Below, piece after piece: positions 1-13,404 of a DNA stretch of 64,000 bases; the first letter of the stretch is position 1, and every line of letters begins with the position of its first letter. The notes below the pieces were generated by a model. The model saw nothing but the letters and a program-made list of their open reading frames with translations, was not told where the DNA came from and searched no databases. The position numbers were made by a program, and so were the translations under genes. Source of the stretch: Plantago major (taxonomy: Eukaryota; Streptophyta; Magnoliopsida; Lamiales; Plantaginaceae); the NCBI GenBank assembly GCA_026545765.1, contig JAIFAC010000163.1, positions 62,001 through 126,000 on the forward strand. Reading direction: 5' to 3'.

Positions 1-227
1 TAAACAAGTACTTCTAACAAGGCATGCCATAGAAATTTGAAGTGATACTTGGGGCATTACTAACTTTCATTTCAATTCATTACAAAACTTAGCCTGTTCA
101 AGAAATCCTCAGAAGTTCCTAGGGCTAGAAGTTTGGAAGAGGCTCCACGTGTAAGAGGCTGATGTTGTATCTTCTAAAGCACACGCGAAGTCCTGGGAGC
201 AACCAAAAATTTTCCTGTATTGCTGAT

Positions 228-3262
<3,035 letters not shown>

Positions 3263-4285
3263 TTGTTAACCAAATACCGGCAAAGATTCGCGTCAAAACA
3301 CAAGCCGGAAACTCCACGCTTCTCCTATAGAACTGCTCTCCGCATGACGTACCTGAAAGCATTCGTCCCATAAACCATTTCTATCAGAAACAGAAATATC
3401 AAATCAAAGCTTCTTATGCAAATCAACATGTCATATTCTCTGTGTGTTGTCAAGCTGAGAAGAAAATTGTACCTGAATGAAGGAGATCGACAGATCCTCA
3501 AAGAAGATTGCATTGTGTTTCTTGCATTTTACAAATCTCTAGTCACCCTTGTTTTGGTTCTCCTACAATAAAGGACATTTCTCCAAATGCTAATGTTATT
3601 TACCTATTTTAGGAATGTAATTAGCTGTTCTTCTTATCTACCTCCTATTTGTCTTCTCATCTCCACCAATGATTGAGCTTTGTTATCTTTCTTGTCAATT
3701 CACCAAATTGGCCATTTTTACTCAACCTGATGGTTGCCTAAATTACCATTCTCGTCACAGATTAACAGGGGAAAAACAGCAGAAACATGCTGAAGAGGCA
3801 AGCACAGTAGTCTTTCAGAAAATAGAATGCATCCGTACAGTTCTTGAATGGCAATTTGCATTTAAAAGTTCTCAACAGATACCGGAAAATAGAAGAATTA
3901 TGTACCTTTACTAGTGCGTGTTAGTTAATAAGAGAATTTTCAGATTAGTTGCTCGAAAGGAAAGCATAGCATAAAGACTGTTGCCTGCAGAAAATGTGCT
4001 TATCGAGCATTTTCTGAAGGCAGTGACAGAACGCCAGAAGCAAAGACTCAGAAGATTCTAGTTTCAATACCAACAAGATGCATGTTGTTTCAAGGACACA
4101 GGTCGAGACCCATAGTCGAATATAAACAAAATCAGAAAGAAACTGAATGATAAATAGGGATTCATAACTATCAGAACGAACTGGTCCTCAAAATGAACAA
4201 GATTTACCCCGATGGTACATGAGTCTATCAGACCATTCATAATTATATTATGTCTTTAGGATTTCCAAAACATGTAATCACGACA
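3263..4285. other. Intergenic: PERK leader/promoter and 3' flank of F-box gene 1
   Basis: No coding gene is supported here. On the minus strand a good splice donor (CAG/GTACAA, exon side ending at 3473) and an acceptor-like TTTCTGATAG at 3381-3390 suggest that the PERK 5' leader may contain a small intron. This is inference from splice motifs only. The rest is AT-rich and probably holds the PERK promoter and the 3' end of the next gene. Confidence 0.4.
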
Positions 4286-5371
4286 CTAGAATTCAAGCGA
4301 AGCCAAGCTATTCAGGTAAGGCAACCATACTGAATTACAATAATTGCATCCGGCAGTCAGGGCTTTGTGTTCTTTTTTCTGAATGTCATAGTAGTGTAGG
4401 CTTTGTGAATTTCCAAACACTATGAAATCGCCACCTACTGAATACACAGTGCAGCCAGATACAGGTACGCCAACCAGTTCGTCAATCTTGACCTTTATTA
4501 TATCTCTCCACATTTGTGAATGGCTGTTCATTTGCATGGTATTCCAGTGGACATTTGCCAATACAGACACTGTTAACGTGCCATTATTTGTAGAAGCTGA
4601 ATATAGTTCTCCCAAACGTGTTCCAAGAACACCGACATGATGATAATATTCACGGAGCAACTGAGACCTGTCTTTGGCGAGATCATAGGCAAGGATGGTT
4701 GTGCCTCTCCAGTAAACAACACCATTAGCATAAACCCCGGAGTTCTTGTCAATGTGGAGATCAGCAAAACACATCTCTCCTGAGATTTTCCATGTTCCTT
4801 CTTTGGAAGAGTATATCTCAAACTCAGTCGCATCATCAAAGTCACTAGAAGCAAATGCACAAACTATCTTGTAATCAACCTCAAAGTTTAGCACAGAGGG
4901 CTCAAATGCGAGCACAATTGCAGGCTGGGATCCATGGTCGGCATTTGGTTTCGGGAGTTTCCTGTACTGCTTCAATGCTGGGTTGCAAATGTAGTAGGCT
5001 TTGCCCTCACCTTTACCCTGGCAGCAGAGCAGCCCATTTGTTGATGACCTGATCTCAACTGGCTCAGGCAAAAAACTGAGAGAGGGGTCTGGCACACCAC
5101 AAGCGTCAGGGTCAATGCTGATGAGTGATGGTGATTCATCACGTGATTGGCAAAAGAAACCCAAGACAGAATTGCAAGAGATGGATTGATTGTGGGCAAA
5201 GAAAGGGGTCGAGATCTGAAGTTTCCAGTCCCTGCAAATGCTTAGAAACCTGAAAAGAGATTTGGCTGGAAGAAATGGAAGGGCATTTTCCCTTATTATG
5301 TTCTTGAGGTCCAAATACATCTTATTGTTCCTTGGAATAACAATATTACCAGACCTTTTTCCACGATCCAT
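4286..5371 (-). CDS. F-box protein (At5g49610-like), copy 1
   Basis: Single coding exon, 361 residues. The N-terminal segment, about residues 20-60, has the F-box pattern (IIRENALPFLPAKSLFRF... CRDWK), which would bind SKP1 in an SCF ubiquitin ligase. The rest is an F-box-associated substrate-binding region with landmarks such as SSTNGLLCC, YYICNPALKQYRKLPKP and GVYANGVVYWRG. The protein ends in SVWLPYLNSLASLEF, nearly the same ending as the paralogue at 9072-10166. The start is the only in-frame ATG near the domain, 20 bases after a TTGCAG acceptor, so the coding region probably begins in exon 2. The substrate is unknown. The frame is intact. Confidence 0.88.
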   Translation of the reverse strand: MDRGKRSGNIVIPRNNKMYLDLKNIIRENALPFLPAKSLFRFLSICRDWKLQISTPFFAHNQSISCNSVLGFFCQSRDESPSLISIDPDACGVPDPSLSFLPEPVEIRSSTNGLLCCQGKGEGKAYYICNPALKQYRKLPKPNADHGSQPAIVLAFEPSVLNFEVDYKIVCAFASSDFDDATEFEIYSSKEGTWKISGEMCFADLHIDKNSGVYANGVVYWRGTTILAYDLAKDRSQLLREYYHHVGVLGTRLGELYSASTNNGTLTVSVLANVHWNTMQMNSHSQMWRDIIKVKIDELVGVPVSGCTVYSVGGDFIVFGNSQSLHYYDIQKKEHKALTAGCNYCNSVWLPYLNSLASLEF

Positions 5372-5390
5372 TGTCCCTCAATAAACAGTC

Positions 5391-6735
5391 CTGCAACATA
5401 CAAATATTTTTAATGTAGGCAAATCTGAACCATAGTGATGCAAACAGTTGTCATCTCACAAACATCTCCTTAAAAGTCTTGTGAAGAATTTTTTGAGCAG
5501 ACACATGCATGTTCATACACATAGAACAGTAACAGCAATTAATGCTATGGGTTTCCATTTCATCTTGTATATGACCATATAACAAACCAAATCCAAGAAG
5601 GATGAAGCTCAAACTTCAAGCAAACAGATAAACTTTATCTATAGTTCGAATACCAGCAAAGGATTACATTTTCAGACAGAACAAACCAAACATGCATCAT
5701 GTAAGAGAGTAGAAATGTATATTGCTGTCTTAGCCTCAGTTTGAAGAAAGTTCAGATGATTTTGAAGTGATTAAATCCAGCAGAAATCGGTAAACTAATT
5801 TGTAACCGAATCTGGTGAGTGGATGCATATACTTTCAGAAACATCTAAAAACCAAAACAAGTTGCAGACATCGGCGAGGAGGGTGATTCTGATTCAGCAT
5901 ATTATTTTAAGTTGCCAGAATCTACAATTAGTTTTTAAAAATACTTTTCAGAGAATCAACCTCATAAAAGCTACAATCAATTTGCAAGCATATCCCGCCC
6001 AATGTATCCTCTAGTTCTATTCTGCAGGATTGGGACTTTTGCCCATCTTGGTCATTTAAACATGTACCTAAAGACATGTCCGACTCTACAACTCGCTTGG
6101 TACGGGGTCTTCCCTTAATGACCCCACACCAACTTGCTTAATTATTATCTTAATATAACCAGTATTTCAAGCATACACTTAATAGGAGACATAACTGAGA
6201 GTCTGAGATAATCACTCATTCATCTAAAGTTCCATGGAAAACATGAACCAGACCCAAAATCCAAATTTTGAGCTTGTGAGAAGCTCGAACAGTCATACAA
6301 TAAGGACCACATTTAGTAACAAAGGATTTATAAATAAACAACACTGCAAAATGAAAAAGAATTGCAAGCTAAATTGCCAGCGAAAACTAGCAAAACTCAA
6401 ATTTATCATCTTGCTGAATGAAAATCACAGTAGTCAGTAAAATAAAAGGAAGGTAAAATTGACAAGAATTGACACGAAAACAAGATTATCGTATAAAACC
6501 CTACCACTAAATTTAACAATTGAAAAATTGGAAAATAAAGGGCAAATGTATGAACAAGATGATTACAAACTCCAAAACTGATGCTTCAAGAGATCGGGAA
6601 AGAGGAGAAGATAGAGTAATCCATGGTTACGAGTTACGAGTACTACTTACCAGAAATGGGTTTCTTCTTGGCTTGGTGAAATGGAGATTGGGAAATGGAG
6701 ACTGGTCGACTCAATGTCTTGGTTTATAGGACATT
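5391..6735 (-). other. 5'-leader intron and leader exon of F-box gene 1
   Basis: On the minus strand a strong donor (TTTCTG/GTAAGT, GT at 6650-6649) pairs with the TTGCAG acceptor at 5391-5396, giving an intron of about 1.26 kb just before the start codon. The leader exon would lie at about 6651-6735. The same arrangement precedes the second F-box gene, which supports it. Small plus-strand frames inside are not convincing genes. Confidence 0.55.
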
Positions 6736-6766
6736 AGTCATTACCAATGGGCCGTTCGAAAACTTA

Positions 6767-7080
6767 ATCGGATTAACCAATTCAACGTCACATATTTATA
6801 TACAAACATCATATATTTAATTGTTTAACGTTAAACATTGTGTGTATAATATACATGCATTATCTGCATTTCTTAACATGTCATGTTTGTAGCTTAATAT
6901 GTGATGTTTGTGACAAAATATATGATGTTTGATTTAATCTCTCTGAAATAGGGTATCTCGCAAAAGTTACTCAAACTGATATGGCCATTACTAAAATTAT
7001 TTTTATTTGGATTAAATATGTACGAACTTTTGTGATATACCGTATCTCGGATAGACCAAATCAACATCACATGAATATGA
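6767..7080. repeat. Hairpin/MITE-like repeat upstream of F-box gene 1
   Basis: Two imperfect inverted arms, about 6921-6970 and 7022-7072, share the words GATTTAATC/GACCAAATC, the pair GGGTATCTC/CCGTATCTC and AAAAGTTAC. In addition, CGGATTAACCAATTCAACGT at 6767 recurs in direct orientation near 7046. This looks like a decayed small inverted-repeat element in the upstream region of the gene. The ends and target duplication are not clear. Confidence 0.45.
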
Positions 7081-7664
7081 GTTAATTTATTTTCAAACAC
7101 TTTAATTCAAGTATTAGCAAGCTCGATAATCGCAACCTGTAATTCTTGATTTCTATGTTCGATAAAGTTTGAGTTTGTGATCGACGTGTAGACGCGAACA
7201 TGAATTTGATGAGGTTTAAAATCGACTCAAATCGGATCGTGAACACCCATACTCCTCAGTTATTGGCAGAAAATTTCACGTTTGGTACCTAACTTTAACT
7301 CGTTTGAGTTTGGCCCTTGATTGAGTCATCTAACATGTGTGTGTATCAACGCTTTCCTCTAACATCGAGTTAGTTGAACTCAATAACTTTTAATTTTCAT
7401 ATTGTAAATTGTAATTCGTAATTTACTTTAATAACTTTTTGCTGGAATATATATAACTATAAAAATCGTATTTTTAACTCAACTATTGTAATTTCAATAA
7501 AAATACGAGTTGATCTTTAACTCCAAGGGGTGTATTTTGAATATTTAGGTATTTAATTATAAATTCTACCCCTTTCGTCCCACCAAACTTCATACATTAC
7601 TTGTAAAAAATTAATAGTCTTCCCCACTCCAACAAATAATAAACAATTTATATTTACACTTAAA

Positions 7665-8730
7665 TTACAAAATCTACCCCTCCAATATGGCCACTTTACA
7701 GATTGATACCCGCTGTTTGAACAATTACAAAACCATCCCTTACGTTTTCAAAGTAATTACATATAAGCCCAAAAAGTCAAAGATTCCTTCTTTTTATTTT
7801 ATTTTATCATTATCTTTTAACTTTCTTTTCTATTTTATCATTTCATTTTAATCATTCCATCAAATTAATTTCTTTACTTCACATTTTAAACCCCCAATTT
7901 TACCTTCTTCTCCAAAACTCCCCACTTTACTTACACCACCATCTCCTCCACCATTCTTCACCACCACCACGAACCTCCAACACGAAGAACCACCATGGAA
8001 ACTTCACCACCTGCTCGAAACCAATCATCCATGGAAGGATTCAGAAAATACCGGATCCCCGCCGACACAAGCAAATTGTTGATAAAACTCCAAAATGGCA
8101 TTTTCTTTTGATCCCATTTTGCTCAATTTGACCTTCCATTGAATCTCTCCTTTTCTCCTACATATTTTTTTCTTTTAATTTTATTTAAACGGAAGAAGCT
8201 CGGAGGAGCTTCCATGCATGGAAGCTCGAACGGAGCTTCCATGGAAGTCACGAATGGAAGCTCTGTTCGCAACTTCCATGGAAGTTCGAACAGAGCTTCT
8301 ATGGAAGCTCTGGCCGGAGCTCCGGCCTCCGGAGACCAGAGCTCCGGTCAATTTTTTTTTAATTTTAAATGGTTTCTCATTTTCTTTTCTAAATAATTAA
8401 ATGTGTGAGTTTTCTGAATTTTAAAATAATTTGAGGGTTGATTTTAGATATGTTTTTTGATGATAGTATGAATAAAATTTAAAATTTGATATATTTTTGT
8501 TAAGTTTAAAACATAAGGGGTTATACTGTAATAAAACTTACAATTGTAATTTTATTTTTTCATTATTTTTTGTTTTACAATTTATTTTATCTTTTCTTTT
8601 CTCTGAAAAATGAAACTTTAATGTTGGTCAACGATTTTGGGTGTAAATATAATTGTTCAAACAGTGGATATGAATCTGTAATTGGAGCATAATGCAGGAA
8701 GTCTGTGTAATTGCCCCTATTTTAGTATGA
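7665..8730. mobile_element. Non-autonomous TIR element with central palindrome array (copy A)
   Basis: Long imperfect terminal inverted repeats: about 7665-7780 matches the reverse complement of about 8610-8730, including the shared block CTGTTTGAACAATTA and the preceding ATTACAGATT words. The middle, 8203-8350, is abruptly GC-richer and built of GGAAGCTC/GAGCTTCC palindromes. No transposase is visible; small frames crossing the array are by-products of the repeats. The terminal blocks also match copies B (17866-18911) and C (53004-54340). The superfamily is not identified. Confidence 0.65.
8203..8350. repeat. GGAAGCTC/GAGCTTCC palindrome array in copy A
   Basis: About 150 bases of alternating sense and antisense copies of a GGAGCTTCCATGGAAGCT-like unit, separated by short linkers such as GAACGG and GACGAATG-like words. 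Neighbouring units could fold into small hairpins. The base composition differs sharply from the AT-rich flanks. Confidence 0.75.
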
Positions 8731-9071
8731 ATTATTTTATTTTCTCTCTCAAAATTACGCCTAACCTAATATACGAAATTCTCCCTTCGGAGTAACCAAG
8801 TATGATTTGTTTTTAATTACAGATTCTTTAGCATCTATTATACTCCATTTATCTCTAGTGAACACACAACGTTTAAACTCCCAAAGAAAATAGTGGCTCA
8901 TGAGTTTGAATAAAGGAACTAAATAAAATATTAAAAAAATTAAAATAAAAAAAAAGTTTGAACTCCAAAATATTGCCAAGGGTTTGAGATCGTTCTAATT
9001 TCAGAATCAACCCCGCCAACGAAAAAAGTATTCTGGTATTCCCCATACGCGAAGAACGCAAAATCACTGAA
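8731..9071. other. Spacer, probable 3' flank of F-box gene 2
   Basis: AT-rich sequence directly downstream (minus strand) of F-box gene 2. It probably contains that gene's 3' UTR. No further feature is supported. Confidence 0.4.
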
Positions 9072-10166
9072 CTAGAACTGAAGGGAAGCAAGTGTGTTCA
9101 CATAAGGTAGCCACACAGATGTACGATGATTGCCTACAGGAGTCAGGGCCTTGAGCCGTTGATTCAGGATGTCATAGGAATACAGTTGCGTGTCACTTCC
9201 AATCAAAGCGTAATTGTCGCTCATAGCAAGCAAAGAACAGTTCTCGAGAGAATCACCGGACGCTTTCTCAAGGTAGACTGCCATTGCCTGATTCGTTCTC
9301 CACGTATTAGAATGACTCTGCATTTGCATGGTATTCGAGTGGACATTTCCCAATACCTGCACACTCAGTGAACCTGAAACTCCATTTGCAAAATAAGCGG
9401 AGCACAACTCCCCGTGGAGAGTTCCCAGAACTGACTGTGCATAATTATCATATAACAATGTACACCTGTCTTTCACAAGATCATAAGCAGTCATCCTGCC
9501 ACCTTTCCAGTACACAACACCGTTAGCATAAACTCCGGGTGTGGGGTGAAGTCTCAGCTTGGCAAAAGTAATTTCTCCTGAAGTTTCCCAACTGCCAGTT
9601 TTTGAAGAGTATATGTCAAACTCAGTCGCGTCATCAAAGTCATTAGAAGGGAATGCACAAATTAGCTTGTATTCAGCCACGAAGTTGAGCAATGAGGGCT
9701 CGAATACCAAGACAATTGCTGGTTTAAACCCGTGATTAGCAGTGGGCTTTGGGAGTTTCTTGTACTGCTTTAGAACAGGATTGCAGACATAGTAGGCTTT
9801 ATCTTTATCTTTACCTTGGCAACAGAGTAGTCCATTTGATGATGATCTGATCTCAACAGGTTCGGGTAAAAAACTCAGAGAGGGATCTGGAACACCACAA
9901 GCTTCCGGGTCAACAGAGACAAATGAGGGTGGACTATTAGGTGCCTGGGAAAAGAAACCCAAAACCGAACGGCAGGAATTGGACTGATTATGGGCGAAGA
10001 AAGGGGTCGAGATTGCAAGTTTCCATTCCCTACAAACACTTTGAAACTTAAAAAGCGATTTGGCAGGAAGGAACTCAAGTGCATTTTCCCTTATGATGCT
10101 CTTGAGGTCCAAGTACATCTTACTGTTCGTTGTGTGAACACGTTTAGATCTATTTCCAAGATCCAT
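9072..10166 (-). CDS. F-box protein (At5g49610-like), copy 2
   Basis: Single coding exon, 364 residues, clearly paralogous to 4286-5371: both share MYLDLK.IIRENAL.FLPAKSLF near the N terminus, the ACGVPDPSLSFLPEPVEIRS block, the GLLCCQGK segment and a VWLPY..TLASL.F C terminus. The N-terminal F-box (about residues 20-60) predicts SCF ubiquitin ligase function; the remainder is the F-box-associated region. The frame is intact. The ATG lies 21 bases after a TTTGCAG acceptor. The two copies probably arose by local duplication and now differ through many substitutions and small indels, so the duplication is not recent. Expression and substrate cannot be read from sequence. Confidence 0.88.
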   Translation of the reverse strand: MDLGNRSKRVHTTNSKMYLDLKSIIRENALEFLPAKSLFKFQSVCREWKLAISTPFFAHNQSNSCRSVLGFFSQAPNSPPSFVSVDPEACGVPDPSLSFLPEPVEIRSSSNGLLCCQGKDKDKAYYVCNPVLKQYKKLPKPTANHGFKPAIVLVFEPSLLNFVAEYKLICAFPSNDFDDATEFDIYSSKTGSWETSGEITFAKLRLHPTPGVYANGVVYWKGGRMTAYDLVKDRCTLLYDNYAQSVLGTLHGELCSAYFANGVSGSLSVQVLGNVHSNTMQMQSHSNTWRTNQAMAVYLEKASGDSLENCSLLAMSDNYALIGSDTQLYSYDILNQRLKALTPVGNHRTSVWLPYVNTLASLQF

Positions 10167-10187
10167 TGCCCCGAAAACGAATTAGTC

Positions 10188-10915
10188 CTGCAAATCACAA
10201 ATACATATTTCATAACCGAAAATAGAAAATGGCAATCTGAGGTTAAAAAACACAGACCAGAAAAACGAAACACATAAACCGGGCTCCCTCCCTCTCTTAT
10301 ACTTATATACTTTTTTAGTTATTCTAACAAACTTAAATCAATCAGACACCGTTGAAACCAAACATTAAAACCAATGAAATAACCTTTAAAATATCAAACC
10401 CTTCTTATACACTATCACTTATTCATTACACACCCTGTATAACAACCACATAATTTTTTAACTCTGTCCCGAACACCCTTTTATATAACTTACATATAAC
10501 TCTCAGTTAATATTCATCGACTAAAAATTTTCTACCCGTCAATTCTATAACTCTATACCAAAAGGTCAGAAATTATCTAGCTTTAGCAGAATAGCATGTT
10601 CAAAATTTCAGATTGAATAGAGACCATAAGTGTGTTGTAATTTGAGCAAAACTCTAAATTTTGACCTATTTAGCATTCAATAGAATTTCTAGGGTTAGGG
10701 GTGGCACGATTACACAGAAACGATCCCCAAATAGCAGAATGTGGAAAAATTGACCTTAAGTAAAACAATTAACATGTAAAACCAGGCGAGTATCGACTAC
10801 AGAGAGGTATTAATGAAGGTTTATGCGATCAGAAAATAAGCTTACCAAAAACGACGAAGTACGAACCAGCTGAGCAATTACTCTGCTCCGATGACGAATA
10901 TAGGAAGAAGAAAGA
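10188..10915 (-). other. 5'-leader intron and leader exon of F-box gene 2
   Basis: A donor (TTTTTG/GTAAGC, GT at 10845-10844) pairs with the acceptor AG at 10189-10188 for an intron of about 658 bases. The leader exon would lie at about 10846-10915. This copies the architecture of F-box gene 1 with a shorter intron, suggesting that the leader intron predates the duplication. Confidence 0.5.
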
Positions 10916-11422
10916 GAAATAGTCCAATAGGTGTTTATAATTTCACTCTCAGGTTAACGGGCCATGCCCAAATTTGGTGGGCCAAGTCCACAATTATTGG
11001 TTCGCATTGTAGTGGGAGTTTGACTCTGGGTGCAAAACTAGTTCAGGTACTCAGTAGGAGTCTAGTAGGACTGTGAGTTTTACAATTTGTTATTTTTTAC
11101 ATCTATTTTAAATATTTAAATTTAAAAGATTATACTACTTTATATGTTATATAATCTTTTTTTAACCATCTACTGGCTACTTTATGATAATAAACCATTT
11201 TTCACTCAATTATTTTAATACATGTACAAATTCTACTATTCCAATGCACTTTTTCAGTAAAAAGGAGGGAATAATGAATAGTTATTTCAGTATTTCTCAT
11301 TCAGTTTCACCGAGATTTAGCACTCTGGAATAAACAACATTACTATTGAAGAAAAAAAAGCAACTATGATCGCCTTACAGGGCTTTTATTGAGTACATGA
11401 AACATAAAATGTTACACAAAAC
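10916..11422. other. Spacer between F-box gene 2 and the RIQ-like gene
   Basis: AT-rich intergenic sequence. It should contain the promoter of F-box gene 2 and the 3' UTR of the RIQ-like gene. No coding region or repeat is recognised. Confidence 0.4.
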
Positions 11423-11905
11423 TCAACCAAAACATTTATCACTAGGAAGTGGCCCTGGAACGGACCCTTGCTCAAGATACTGCAGCCCAAAAACAACTAT
11501 GATCGCCAGAAACGCCAAGTAAGACAGACCCTCAACCGCTCCTAAAAGCCCATACGGCCCATTTGGAAGGCCCGAGCCCGTTTTATTCTTCGTGTAAATC
11601 GACCAAGCAATAATTCCTGCCACCACAAGGTAGCTCACTCCTTCAAGTGCACCAATTGATCCACCCGGGCCGGGCGGGAGCCCGCAGCCCGTGGTCTTCA
11701 GTGTGTAGAGTGACCATCCGATTACCGGGTTCGCGACAAGTCCGCCTACTATTGCCACCAGCTCCGTCGTGGTGGTGCCGCGGCTCTCTTTGGCCATGGC
11801 TACCACTTTGAGTAGCGGCTTTGGCCGGAATCTTGTTTTTCCGATGACATTGTGCGGCGGAGTTGAGGGAAGTGGGAGCCTTAGAAATATATTTGAAGCT
11901 TGCAT
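11423..11905 (-). CDS. RIQ: Chloroplast thylakoid membrane protein, RIQ-like (DUF1118)
   Basis: Single exon, 160 residues. The first 36 or so residues are rich in Ser, Pro and basic residues, as in a chloroplast transit peptide. Three hydrophobic segments follow, near 49-69, 87-105 and 128-145, separated by the near-duplicated loops TTGCGLPPGPGGSIGALEG and KTGSGLPNGPYGLLGAVEG. The C terminus is PGPLPSDKCFG. From memory this pattern fits the Arabidopsis RIQ1/RIQ2 proteins (DUF1118), which influence grana stacking and non-photochemical quenching. The start is the first ATG and gives a good transit peptide. The internal loop duplication suggests the protein arose from a repeated hairpin module. 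Family assignment is fairly sure; RIQ1 versus RIQ2 is not decided. Confidence 0.78.
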   Translation of the reverse strand: MQASNIFLRLPLPSTPPHNVIGKTRFRPKPLLKVVAMAKESRGTTTTELVAIVGGLVANPVIGWSLYTLKTTGCGLPPGPGGSIGALEGVSYLVVAGIIAWSIYTKNKTGSGLPNGPYGLLGAVEGLSYLAFLAIIVVFGLQYLEQGSVPGPLPSDKCFG

Positions 11906-13404
11906 GGTTTGGTTTGGCTAAACAAAGTAGAAGAAATTATAAGGAAGGGAAGCATGTGGCTAATTTATTAGGTTCTTATCCTTAGGCTTGGTGACGTGCT
12001 GCTGAACCACAGGAGTATGCGGTGTTATTGTAATATTGTTGGTGATTTCAAATTGGGGCATGTGTATATATCCAACCATATATATGATCTAATTTATTCA
12101 CTGACTATATTTAATAGTGGGCTCGACCTAAATTTGAACCCAACTTCATTCTCATTTTTTTACTTTGTCGAATAGGCTCAGCTTGTTGATACTCGACTAT
12201 AGTCGATTAAATATATAATACTATTTGTTACTATTTATGCGTTTTCGGTAACGAACTCGAGCAAAACTCAAACATAGTGAAGCTAACTCGAGCTTAGAAA
12301 GTGTGACTCGTTCATTTTGGAGGAATATGATAATAATAACTTGTTTAAACAAAGAGGGAGAAACTTGATAAAGGCCCAAAGACTTTTAGTTGTTTTCACA
12401 AATTTTTTAGTACAGTATTTGATTTCATAAATTTTGAAAAATAAAATTGTACTAATAAAGATTAAGATCTTCGTAATGTTGCAATTTCAGATGTAGATTT
12501 CACTCTTTTCGTAGCCTGAGGGGATATTAAAGTAAAATTGTCTTTTAGGTAGTCATCGAAGTGACGCTTTCTTTCTATACTTTGAATAAGACCCACTTGC
12601 ATAGTTGCATTGAATCCTAGCGTACAAAAAGCGTCATTGTTTGAAACCGGACAAACAATAATGACGACTTCTCGTCAAAAACGCTACTCCTATTATAATT
12701 AAGCACCAAGAAGAAAAAGAGGCGGCGATGCGTTCATTCATATGTACCAGTATATTTACCAACCAACCAAACAGAGTATCCCCAATATAAGACCAAATAT
12801 CTCCCTCTGTAATTCCACTATCTCCAAATTCTAACTCAAAATCCAAAGATCTGTTTGGCAAACACGGGTCGAACCACCCAAGACCTGCAATAGCAAAGTA
12901 GCACAAACTCAGATTATTTTTGCCGACAGCACATCATGTATGCACGTGATTTCCCAAGCACATAATTTGATTCCATAAAACACACACGAAAACAAGAGCT
13001 TTATCTACAGGCAGCAGTTTTACAGGCCAGTTTGGACTTTGGAGAAGGAAAAATAAAAATAAATTAGAAATTTAAAAAAAAAAAAAAAAAAGGCAAGAAG
13101 AACAGCAATATACTGAGTTGAGTTCTAAACATTTCCCTCCAAAGTAGCAACTGAGTTACAAACCGAGTTCAACTCAGCCCCTCCAACCATAACTGCTATT
13201 TGAATCACAAAGCAACGGCTCTTGAATCAACCAGCGGGAAGAGCAAAGTTCTATAACTTCTAACCACTTTTTAAACATTTATCCCATCATCCATCATGCC
13301 ATTTCCCTCCAAAACCATGATAGCCCAGTCCCAGAGACTACAACAAACTGCAATTTTTTGAAATTTCCCACCATTACTTTGATGAGCAACAACAAACCTT
13401 GACA
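11906..13404. other. RIQ promoter and 3' flank of ANP32; one doubtful frame
   Basis: Mostly AT-rich. The 3' UTR of the ANP32 gene probably occupies the upper part (about 13000-13404), which includes a poly(A) run at 13075-13092. On the minus strand a frame at 12634-12906 has a TTGCAG acceptor-like motif at its 5' side and a protein-like stretch (GLGWFDPCLPNRSLDFELEF), but no family is recognised and no partner exon was found, so it is not called a gene. Confidence 0.35.

Noticed and set aside
8139..8396. Two plus-strand frames over the palindrome array of copy A
   Set aside because: Repeat-derived, with a low-complexity Ser/Gly/Ala pattern and no homologue recognised.
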